Positions 37,889 to 45,468 of a stretch of 64,000 nt of DNA are shown here, piece by piece. The position numbers and the translations under genes were made by a program. The notes under the pieces were generated by a model. That model made no database searches and was not told the origin of the DNA. It saw only the letters and a program-made list of their open reading frames with translations. Numbering within the stretch: position 1 is the stretch's first letter; each line of letters starts with the position of its first letter. This stretch comes from Tessaracoccus caeni (GTDB lineage Bacteria > Actinomycetota > Actinomycetes > Propionibacteriales > Propionibacteriaceae), in assembly GCF_029211185.1 (NCBI RefSeq), contig NZ_JARGDO010000007.1, forward strand, positions 121,003 through 185,002. Direction: 5' to 3'.

Positions 37889-38908
37889 TCAGCCGCGTGG
37901 CGGCGCGGTGGTGTTTCGGATCACCAACTCGGTGGGGATCACGGTGCGGTAGGAGGGCGGAAGATCGGGCTCGTTGAGTTGGCTGAGCACGACGTCGACC
38001 AGGGTGGAGCCGATCCGGGCGAAGTCCTGGCGCACGGTGGTGAGAGGGGGATGGATGAACTCGCCCACCGCGATGCCGTCGAACCCCACCACGGAGATGT
38101 CCTCCGGAACCCTCCGTCCGCTCTCGTGCAGGGCGCGGATCAGGCCGATGGCCATCTCGTCGTTGGCGACGTAGACAGCCGTCAGTTCCGGGTCTCGGCT
38201 GATGATCTGGCCGAGGAGGCAGCCCGACTTCGGCGTCCAGTCGCCGCGTAGGACGGGCGGGGCCACGATCCCGGCCGACTCGAGACAGCGCTGCCACCCT
38301 GCTTCGCGGATCTGTGCGGGAACGGATCCGGTGGGCCCGGCGATGTGGTGAACCGTTCTGTGCCCCAGGTCGAGCAGATGGGTGATGGCGTCGATGCTGC
38401 CCTGCACCTGGTCGGCGATGACCGACGGATAGTGTCCCGTGAGGCGTGAGTCAGACACCGCGACGGGCAGCCGGGCCGGCAGCTTGAGCGTGGAGGGACT
38501 GGCCTCTTCGGCGCGCACGATGATCAGGGCGTCGATCGCCTGATTGGAGATGAGGTGGGCGGCCTGCTGCCAGTGCTCGTCGTCGGGTGCCTCGATGCTG
38601 AGCAGGGTCACGGTGTAGCCGCGCTCCTCGGCGGCGCGGATCACCCCGCTCGCGATCTGCACCTCGCCCGTTCGCTCATACCGGTGCGCAATCAGCCCCA
38701 GCGATCCGAAGGTGCCGTTGCGCAAGGACCGGGCGGCTTGATTGGGCGAGTAGCCGAGCTTGACCATGGCCTCTAGGACGCGGGCTCGGGTCTCCGGTCG
38801 GACGTTGTCGGCCCCGGTCGAGACACGCGAGACGGTCTGACTCGAGACGCCGGCGAGTTGAGCGACATCGGCGATCGTCGGACCGCTCTTCCGTATCGCT
38901 CCACCCAT
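37889..38908 (-). CDS. LacI-family repressor of the beta-galactosidase operon
   Basis: The 339-residue regulator has an HTH (PTIADVAQLAGVSSQTVSRVSTGADNVRPETRARVLEAMVKLGY) and a sugar-binding domain ending with VGFDGIAVGEFIHPPLTTVRQDFARIG. It is divergent from the ABC importer and lacZ-type genes, and a LacI operator lies at 39035-39048. TAGGAT ends 7 bases before ATG 38908, so it is probably leaderless. It very likely represses the operon in the absence of a galactoside. Family is certain; effector unknown. Confidence 0.92.
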   Translation of the reverse strand: MGGAIRKSGPTIADVAQLAGVSSQTVSRVSTGADNVRPETRARVLEAMVKLGYSPNQAARSLRNGTFGSLGLIAHRYERTGEVQIASGVIRAAEERGYTVTLLSIEAPDDEHWQQAAHLISNQAIDALIIVRAEEASPSTLKLPARLPVAVSDSRLTGHYPSVIADQVQGSIDAITHLLDLGHRTVHHIAGPTGSVPAQIREAGWQRCLESAGIVAPPVLRGDWTPKSGCLLGQIISRDPELTAVYVANDEMAIGLIRALHESGRRVPEDISVVGFDGIAVGEFIHPPLTTVRQDFARIGSTLVDVVLSQLNEPDLPPSYRTVIPTELVIRNTTAPPRG

Positions 38909-38915
38909 GGCAGGA

Positions 38916-38921
38916 ATCCTA
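38916..38921 (-). promoter_or_regulatory. -10 element TAGGAT of the LacI gene
   Basis: It ends 7 bases before ATG 38908 on the minus strand, compatible with a leaderless mRNA. Confidence 0.45.
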
Positions 38922-39034
38922 TCGCGACCCCCTTGTGGCGACGTTGCCAGAGGGTTCGGCAGACTTTTGGCACGGTAAAAATCGTTATCAGTCCGTTATT
39001 GACCCCGGCTATTCTCCGGATCGAGCGGCTGCTA

Positions 39035-39048
39035 TGTTTACGTCAACA
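39035..39048. promoter_or_regulatory. LacI-family operator before the galactoside operon
   Basis: tgtttacgtcaaca is a near-perfect 14-bp palindrome with central CG, 84 bases before the binding-protein start. It differs from the arabinose-regulon operators in its inner bases, fitting a different LacI protein. Confidence 0.7.
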
Positions 39049-39131
39049 TTTGATGGTCGAGGGTGACCAGTCTCCTTCGGACCGTCGTCCAGCGCTTCGG
39101 CGCACACACCGACCCGAGAGGGAACAATCAG

Positions 39132-40439
39132 ATGACTACTTGGAAGAAGCTCGCGGCGGCAGCCGTCGCGTTGCCGCTCAGCCTGGCGTTGGCCGCGTGT
39201 GGTGGTGGCGGCGACGGCACCGACACGGGCGGCGAAACCGGAGGCGAGGGCGGCAACACCCTCACCGTCTGGACCTGGGATCCCGCCTTCAACATCTACG
39301 CGATGGAAGAGGCCGCGAAGATCTACAAGAAGGATCACCCCGACTTCGAACTCAAGGTTGAGGAGACGCCCTGGGACGATCTGCAGGCCAAGCTCACCAC
39401 CCTGGCGCAGTCGCAGACCTTCGACGAGTTGCCCGACATCTTCCTGATGCAGAACAACGCGTTCCAGAAGAACGTCATCAACTACCCCGAGCTGTTCACT
39501 GACTACTCGAAGAGCGGCGTCGACTTCTCGCAGTTCCCGGAGAGCGTCACCGCCTACTCCGTCGTCGACGGCACCAACTGGGGACTCCCGTTCGACAACG
39601 GCACCGCCGTCAACGCCCTTCGCACGGATGTGCTGAAGGAGGCTGGCATGACCATCGACGACTTCACCGACATCACCTGGACCGAGTTCATCGCGAAGGG
39701 CAAGGAAGTCCTCGAGAAGACCGGCAAGCCGCTGATGGCGGGCCAGACCGGCTCCTCCGACCTGCCCATGATGATGCTGCAGAGCGCCGGCGCCAGCCTG
39801 TTCGACGCCGAGGGCAAGCCAACGATCGTCGGCAACGAGGCGCTGATCACCTCCATGAACGTTTTCCAGGAGCTGGTCACCTCCGGCGTCATGGTGCAGT
39901 TCAACTCGTGGGACGAGTACGTCGGCAGCTTCACCAACGGCAATGTCGCGGGCGTGCTGAACGGCGTCTGGATTCTGGGCAGCGTCCAGACCGCGACGGA
40001 TCAGGCCGGCAACTGGAACATCACCAACCTGCCGAAGCTCGAGATCCCCGGCGGCACCAACTACTCCGCCAACGGCGGTTCGTCGTGGGCGGTCAGCTCC
40101 AACGCCAACGCCGAGCTCGCGTTCGACTTCCTGAACTCCACCTTCGCCGGCTCCACTGAGCTGTACGACACGATCCTCCCGTCGTCGGGCGCCGTCGCCA
40201 ACTGGCTGCCGGCCGGCGAGAGCGCCGTGTACGCCGAGCCGCACGAGTTCTTCGGTGGTCAGGAGGTCTTCGCCAAGGTGGTGGAGTTCTCGGCTCAGGT
40301 GCCCAGCAACAACACCGGCGCCTACTACTACGAGGCCCGCGACGCCGTCAGCGCCGCGATGACCAAGGTCCTCGACGGAACCGATATCGATACTGCCCTC
40401 GCGGAGGCGCAGAGCAACGTCGAGTTCGCAATGCAGTGA
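39132..40439 (+). CDS. Sugar ABC transporter substrate-binding lipoprotein
   Basis: The 435-residue lipoprotein has signal peptide MTTWKKLAAAAVALPLSLALAACGGG with lipobox LAAC and a Gly/Thr-rich linker. An extracellular solute-binding family 1 fold follows (LTVWTWDPAFNIYAMEEAAKIYKKDHPDFELKVEETPWDDLQAKLTTLAQSQTFDELPDIFLMQNN). ATG 39132 follows GAGAGGGAAC. It feeds the two permeases encoded next. With a lacZ-type gene last in the operon, the cargo is probably a beta-galactoside. It is the first gene of the operon. Confidence 0.94.
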   Translation: MTTWKKLAAAAVALPLSLALAACGGGGDGTDTGGETGGEGGNTLTVWTWDPAFNIYAMEEAAKIYKKDHPDFELKVEETPWDDLQAKLTTLAQSQTFDELPDIFLMQNNAFQKNVINYPELFTDYSKSGVDFSQFPESVTAYSVVDGTNWGLPFDNGTAVNALRTDVLKEAGMTIDDFTDITWTEFIAKGKEVLEKTGKPLMAGQTGSSDLPMMMLQSAGASLFDAEGKPTIVGNEALITSMNVFQELVTSGVMVQFNSWDEYVGSFTNGNVAGVLNGVWILGSVQTATDQAGNWNITNLPKLEIPGGTNYSANGGSSWAVSSNANAELAFDFLNSTFAGSTELYDTILPSSGAVANWLPAGESAVYAEPHEFFGGQEVFAKVVEFSAQVPSNNTGAYYYEARDAVSAAMTKVLDGTDIDTALAEAQSNVEFAMQ

Positions 40440-40507
40440 TCCCTCGATGACGACGGGGGCGTGCTGTCACGGCGCGCCCCCGCCGTCACGAAAGGCGGAC
40501 GATATAC

Positions 40508-41443
40508 ATGTCACAACTTACGACGACGGAGGCGAGCACCTCCCGCGGCTCAGGGAAGGGCCGCTTCGGCATCGAGCAGCGCCGCAACCTGACGGGCTGG
40601 GTGTTCCTGATCCCGGCCGCGCTGCTGATCCTGGTGATGAGCTTCTGGCCGATGTTCCAGGCGCTGCTGATCTCGCTGCGCACCGGACGCGGCAGCAAAC
40701 TGAACTGGGCAGATCCGCTGTGGTTCAACTACTCCCGGCTTCTCAAGGACGAGATCTTCAAGATGACGGTGTCCAACACCTTCATCTACCTGCTCATTCA
40801 GGTGCCGATCATGCTGGTGATCGCGATCATCCTGGCCAACATCCTCAACGACCCCAACTTGCGGTTCAAGGGCCTGTGGCGCACCGCGATCTTCCTGCCC
40901 TGTGCAGTCTCACTGGTGAGCTACTCGCTGGTGTTCCGCACCATGTTCGCCAACGACGGCATCGCCAACGACTTCCTGATGGCGCTGGGCTTCATCGACT
41001 CACCGATCAACTGGCTGGGTGACACCAACACGGCGCGCTTCGTCCTCATCCTCGGCCTGCTGTGGCGCTGGACCGGCTACAACATGGTGTTCTTCCTCGC
41101 GGGACTGCAGAACATCGACGCCTCGTCGCTCGAGGCGGCCAAGATCGACGGCGCAGGTTCCTTCAAGACGTTCTGGTACGTCACGGTGCCCCAGCTCAAG
41201 CCGATGATCCTGCTCACCGCGATTATGTCCACCAACGGCACCATCCAGCTCTTCGACGAGTCTTTCAACCTCACCCAGGGCGGCCCGGCCTACACGACGA
41301 TGACGATGTCGCACTACCTGTTCGAGCTGTCCTTCCAGAAGAATCCCAATTTCGGCTACGGCGCCGCGCTGTCCTACGTGATCCTGATCATGGTCGCGGT
41401 CCTGGCCTTCATCCAGATGAAGGTGGGTGACACTCGTGACTAA
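40508..41443 (+). CDS. Sugar ABC transporter permease (MalF-like)
   Basis: The 311-residue permease has an N-terminal cytosolic segment and six helices. The EAA loop ASSLEAAKIDGAGSFKTFWYVTVPQLKPMILL is about residues 205-236. ATG 40508 follows AAAGGCGGAC. It lies 68 bases after the binding-protein gene and overlaps the second permease by 8 bases. No ATPase gene is present, as in the first sugar operon, so a shared CUT1 ATPase from elsewhere is inferred. Confidence 0.93.
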   Translation: MSQLTTTEASTSRGSGKGRFGIEQRRNLTGWVFLIPAALLILVMSFWPMFQALLISLRTGRGSKLNWADPLWFNYSRLLKDEIFKMTVSNTFIYLLIQVPIMLVIAIILANILNDPNLRFKGLWRTAIFLPCAVSLVSYSLVFRTMFANDGIANDFLMALGFIDSPINWLGDTNTARFVLILGLLWRWTGYNMVFFLAGLQNIDASSLEAAKIDGAGSFKTFWYVTVPQLKPMILLTAIMSTNGTIQLFDESFNLTQGGPAYTTMTMSHYLFELSFQKNPNFGYGAALSYVILIMVAVLAFIQMKVGDTRD

Positions 41444-42248
41444 GACCAAGCTCCGTAGGATCCCGTCCTACCTGTTCCTGATCGTCTCGGCGTTCGTCTC
41501 GGTCTTTCCGCTGTACTTCATGGCGGTCTCGGCCACCAACACCAGCAACGACGTGCTCAGCTCGCGCCTGCTGCCAGGCACCGCGCTGCTGGACAATTTC
41601 AAGAAGCTGGTCGCGCAGCAGGACGTGGCCTCCGCGCTCTGGTACTCGGCGATCATCGCCGTGGTCACCACGGTGCTGGCGCTGCTGGTGTGCTCGATCG
41701 CCGGCTACGGCTTCGAGGTCTTCCACTCCAAGGGCAAGGACCGCCTGATGGCCGTCCTGCTGCTGGCCATGATGATCCCGTTCGCGGCCACCATGATCCC
41801 GCTGTTCCGTTTGTTCGCCTCGGTCGGCATGGTGAACTCGGTGTTCGCCGTGATCCTGCCCGCCATCTCGACGCCGTTCCTGGTGCTGCTGTTCCGTCAG
41901 GCCTCGCGCGGCTTCCCGCACGAGATCATCGAGGCCGCGCGCCTCGACGGCCTGAAGGAGATCGCCATCTTCTTCCGCATCTTCCTCCCGACGATGCGAT
42001 CCACCCTGGCGGCGGCCGCCGTCATCACGTTCATGACCGCATGGAACAACTTCCTGTGGCCAAAGGTCATCCTGGTCAACAACGCCTTCCAGACCATGCC
42101 TATGCTGGTCGCCAACCTGAGGGCGGGTTATGTGACCGACTACGGTGTACTGATGCTCGCCGTGCTCATCGCGTCGCTGCCGACCATGGTGATCTTCCTT
42201 ATCCTGCAACGATCCTTCGCACAAGGTATGACTGGAGCCATCAAGTGA
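41436..42248 (+). CDS. Sugar ABC transporter permease (MalG-like)
   Basis: The protein of about 270 residues has six helices and the EAA loop IIEAARLDGLKEIAIFFRIFLPTMRSTLAAA. The C-terminus RSFAQGMTGAIK is typical of MalG subunits. GTG 41436 is chosen because AAGGTGGG lies 8 bases before it; GTG 41427 is an alternative. It overlaps the preceding permease by 8 bases and the following beta-galactosidase start by four (GTGA), so import and hydrolysis are translationally linked. Confidence 0.93.
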   Translation: MTKTKLRRIPSYLFLIVSAFVSVFPLYFMAVSATNTSNDVLSSRLLPGTALLDNFKKLVAQQDVASALWYSAIIAVVTTVLALLVCSIAGYGFEVFHSKGKDRLMAVLLLAMMIPFAATMIPLFRLFASVGMVNSVFAVILPAISTPFLVLLFRQASRGFPHEIIEAARLDGLKEIAIFFRIFLPTMRSTLAAAAVITFMTAWNNFLWPKVILVNNAFQTMPMLVANLRAGYVTDYGVLMLAVLIASLPTMVIFLILQRSFAQGMTGAIK

Positions 42249-45200
42249 CCTTCGATCCCACTCGGATTGCCGACCCCCGTTTCTTCCAGGAGTCCCGCTT
42301 GGCTCCGCACTCCGACCATCGCTGGTTCGCCGGCGCGGACGAGGCGGCCGCGGGGGAGAGCAGCTTCGAGACCTGTCTGAACGGACTGTGGAAGTTCCAC
42401 TACGCCAAGAACCCCGGCCTCACGGTGCCGGGGTTCGAGGCGGTGGACTACGACACCTCCTCCTGGGACGACATCCCGGTGCCCGCGCACATCCAGCTGC
42501 ACGGCTACGACCGTCCCCAGTACGCCAACGTGCAGTACCCCTGGGACGGGCACGAGGACATCTGGCCCGGCCAGGTGCCTGAGCGACACAACCCGGTTGC
42601 CTCCTATGTGACGCACTTCACCCTCGATCAGCCGCTGGCCGACGGCGAGCGGCTCAGCGTCGCGTTCAAGGGGGCGGAGAGCGCCGTCGCCGTGTGGTGC
42701 AACGGCACCTACATCGGCTACGGCGCCGACACGTTCACCCCGTCGGAGTTCGACCTCACGGACGCGCTCGTCGAGGGCGAGAACAAGCTGGCCGCCCAGG
42801 TGTTCAAGTGGACCGCCGGCTCCTGGATCGAGGACCAGGATTTCTACCGGTTCTCCGGCCTCTTCCGCGACGTGGTGCTGTACCGGCGTCCGGCCGTGCA
42901 CGCCGAGGATCTGCGGATCGCCACCGAGCTGGCCGACGACTTCTCGTCGGCGGTGGTGCGCCTCGACGTGACCCTCGCGGGCGCAGGCAGCGTGCGGGCG
43001 TCGCTGGACGGCGTCGGCGAGCTGACCGAGAGCGACGGGGCGCTCGTCGTGGAGGTCGCGCAGCCGAGGCTGTGGAGCGCGGAGGACCCCCACCTCTACG
43101 ACCTGACGATCGTGGTGTGCGACGAGACCGGCGCCGTCGTCGAGGTGATCCCGCAGCGTGTGGGCGTGCGTCGCTTCGGCATCGAGGACGGCGTGCTCAA
43201 GATCAACGGGCGTCGCGTCGTCTTCACGGGCGTGAACCGGCACGAGTTCGGCCTGCAAGGTCGGGTGATGAGCCGCGAGCAGACCGAGGCCGACATCCGC
43301 CTGATGAAGGCGCACAACATCAATGCGGTGCGCACCAGCCACTACCCCAACAACTCCTTCCTCTACGAGCTGTGCGGCGAGTACGGGCTCTACGTGATCG
43401 ACGAGATGAACCTCGAGTCGCACGGCCAGTGGGATGCGCACCGGGCGGAGCGGGTCACGCTGGAAGAGGTGGTCCCGGGCGATCGGGAGGACTGGCGCGA
43501 CGTGCTGCTGGACCGCGCCGCCAACATGCTGCAGCGCGACAAGAACCATGCGTCGATCGTGATGTGGTCGTGCGGCAACGAGTCCTTCGGCGGCACCAAC
43601 ATCCGCGACGTGGCCGCCTACTTCCGCGCCCAGGACACCCGTCCCGTGCACTACGAGGGCGTCACCTGGGATCCGCGTTACCCCGAGACCACCGACGTCT
43701 ACAGCCAGATGTACACCCCGGCCGCCGGGGTGGAGGAGTTCTTGCAGACCAACCTCGACAAGCCCTTCGTGCTGTGCGAGTACGCCCACACCATGGGCAA
43801 CTCGTTCGGCGCCGTCGATCGCTACATCGATCTGGCCTACCGGGAGCCGCGCTTCCAGGGCGGCTTCATCTGGGACTTCTCTGATCAGGCGATCCTGCTC
43901 AAGGACCGCCACGGCAAGGAGTTCTTCGGCTACGGCGGCGACTGCGGCGACCGCCCCACCGACTACGAGTTCAGCGCCAACGGCATCCTGTTCGCCGATC
44001 ACACGCCCACCCCGATGATGCAGGAGGTGAAGTTCGCCTACCGGCCGCTCGTCGTCGACGTGACGCGGGAGAGCTTCGAGGTGACCAACCGCTACCTGTT
44101 CACCAACTCGTCGGAGCTGGACTGCGTGGTGAGCGTCTCCCGCGAGGGTGTGCTGCTCGCTGAGGCGGTCGTGGACACCGACGTGGCGCCGGGAGCGAGC
44201 GCCGGCTACGCGGTGCCGGTGAGCGTGCCGCAGGTGGCCGGGGAGTACGTCGTCGAGGTCTCCTTCCGGCTGCGGAGCGCCACGCGCTGGGCTGCGGCGG
44301 GGCATGAGGTGTCCTTCGGTCAGGCTGCTGTGCTGGTTGAGAACGGGGCCCCACGCCATCGGGCCCCGAAGCCCGAGGTGATCAACGGGGTGACCAACAT
44401 CGGCGTGCGAGGCCGCCACTTCTCCGTGCTGTTCTCGCGGTTGTTCGGGGGCCTGGCGTCCTACCGCTACGGGAACACCTCGGACGGCGGGCGCGAGATG
44501 CTCCGCTCGATCCCGAAGCCCAACTTCTGGCACGCGCCCACCGACAACGAGAACGGCTGGGGCATGCCCGCGCGCGACGGCCTGTGGCTGCTGGCCAGCC
44601 GCTACGCCAAGGCTGCCAAGGACGGTCCCGAGCTGGTCGAGAGCGACGATGCGGTGGAGATCCGCTACACCTATCTGCTGCCCAGCCAGCCGTCGAGCGA
44701 GTGCACCCTGGCGTACCGCGTCGACGGCGACGGCCGGATCGACGTGACCCTCACCCTTTGCCCGGGCGACGGGCTGCCGGATGCGCCGGAGTTCGGTCTG
44801 ATGCTCACCGCGGACGCCGATCTGTCCCGGCTCACCTGGTACGGCGAGGGTCCGGAGGAGAGCTACGTCGACCGTCGCGGTGGCGCGAAGCTCGGGGTGT
44901 ACCGGGCCGATGTGGCGCAACAGCTGACGCCGTATGTGCGTCCCCAGGAGTCCGGCAACCACACCGGGGTCCGCTGGGCGACGGTGACCGGCGCGGATGG
45001 GTGGGGCCTGAGGTTCGAGGCCGAGACCCCGATGGAGTTCTCGGCGCTGCCGTGGACCCCCTTCGAGGTGGAGAACGCCCTGCACCCGGTGGACCTGCCG
45101 CCGATCCAGCGCACCGTGCTGCGCCCGGCGCTGATGCGTCGCGGTGTGGCTGGCGACGACAGCTGGGGCTCCCAGCCGCACCCGGAGTACCGCCTCCCGG

Positions 45201-45253
45201 AGGGCGAGGAACTGGTCTTCCGCTTCTCCTTCCAAGGGACGAGAACCCACTGA
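42245..45253 (+). CDS. lacZ: GH2 beta-galactosidase (LacZ type)
   Basis: The 1002-residue enzyme has the full five-domain LacZ layout: sugar-binding domain (PQYANVQYPWDGHEDIWPGQVP), immunoglobulin-like domain, TIM barrel with INGRRVVFTGVNRHEFG, acid/base Glu446 in VMWSCGNESFGG and nucleophile Glu512 in LCEYAHTMGNS. A C-terminal Bgal small chain follows with WYGEGPEESYVDRRGGAKLG. Length matches E. coli LacZ (1024). GTG 42245 overlaps the permease stop. With no signal peptide it is cytosolic and acts on imported galactoside. It is the last gene of the operon; a dispersed repeat begins at its stop codon. Confidence 0.96.
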   Translation: MTFDPTRIADPRFFQESRLAPHSDHRWFAGADEAAAGESSFETCLNGLWKFHYAKNPGLTVPGFEAVDYDTSSWDDIPVPAHIQLHGYDRPQYANVQYPWDGHEDIWPGQVPERHNPVASYVTHFTLDQPLADGERLSVAFKGAESAVAVWCNGTYIGYGADTFTPSEFDLTDALVEGENKLAAQVFKWTAGSWIEDQDFYRFSGLFRDVVLYRRPAVHAEDLRIATELADDFSSAVVRLDVTLAGAGSVRASLDGVGELTESDGALVVEVAQPRLWSAEDPHLYDLTIVVCDETGAVVEVIPQRVGVRRFGIEDGVLKINGRRVVFTGVNRHEFGLQGRVMSREQTEADIRLMKAHNINAVRTSHYPNNSFLYELCGEYGLYVIDEMNLESHGQWDAHRAERVTLEEVVPGDREDWRDVLLDRAANMLQRDKNHASIVMWSCGNESFGGTNIRDVAAYFRAQDTRPVHYEGVTWDPRYPETTDVYSQMYTPAAGVEEFLQTNLDKPFVLCEYAHTMGNSFGAVDRYIDLAYREPRFQGGFIWDFSDQAILLKDRHGKEFFGYGGDCGDRPTDYEFSANGILFADHTPTPMMQEVKFAYRPLVVDVTRESFEVTNRYLFTNSSELDCVVSVSREGVLLAEAVVDTDVAPGASAGYAVPVSVPQVAGEYVVEVSFRLRSATRWAAAGHEVSFGQAAVLVENGAPRHRAPKPEVINGVTNIGVRGRHFSVLFSRLFGGLASYRYGNTSDGGREMLRSIPKPNFWHAPTDNENGWGMPARDGLWLLASRYAKAAKDGPELVESDDAVEIRYTYLLPSQPSSECTLAYRVDGDGRIDVTLTLCPGDGLPDAPEFGLMLTADADLSRLTWYGEGPEESYVDRRGGAKLGVYRADVAQQLTPYVRPQESGNHTGVRWATVTGADGWGLRFEAETPMEFSALPWTPFEVENALHPVDLPPIQRTVLRPALMRRGVAGDDSWGSQPHPEYRLPEGEELVFRFSFQGTRTH

Positions 45254-45293
45254 CGCTCTTTGAGGTGCGGAGCGCAGCGGAGCCTCGAAAAGG
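45253..45293. repeat. Dispersed hairpin repeat, copy 6
   Basis: It has acgctctttgaggtgc, loop ggagcgcagcgg, then agcctcgaaaagg. It starts on the last base of the lacZ stop codon. Confidence 0.8.
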
Positions 45294-45339
45294 GCGACCG
45301 GCAGTCGAAGAGCAGTCCCTGCCAAGGGTTGCGCCGGAT

Positions 45340-45377
45340 CTTTTCGAGGCTCGCTTCGCTCGCACCTCAAAGAGCGT
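45340..45377. repeat. Dispersed hairpin repeat, copy 7
   Basis: Reverse orientation: cttttcgaggct, loop cgcttcgctc, then gcacctcaaagagcgt. Confidence 0.8.
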
Positions 45378-45402
45378 GAACACGGCGCTTCGCTCCCGCC
45401 TC

Positions 45403-45441
45403 GATTGTCGAGGCTCGCTTCGCTCGCACCTCAAAGAGCGT
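45403..45441. repeat. Dispersed hairpin repeat, copy 8
   Basis: Same loop and orientation as copy 7; 63 bases apart. Its end lies 28 bases before the helicase start. Confidence 0.8.
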
Positions 45442-45468
45442 TGTGTGCCGGGTAGGGTATCCGTCGAG

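Noticed and set aside
42140..45370. A 1076-codon open frame on the minus strand across lacZ
   Set aside because: It lies entirely antisense to a clear GH2 gene in a GC-rich sequence. Its translation is Gly/Arg/His/Val-rich with no domain, the usual shadow of high-GC coding DNA.
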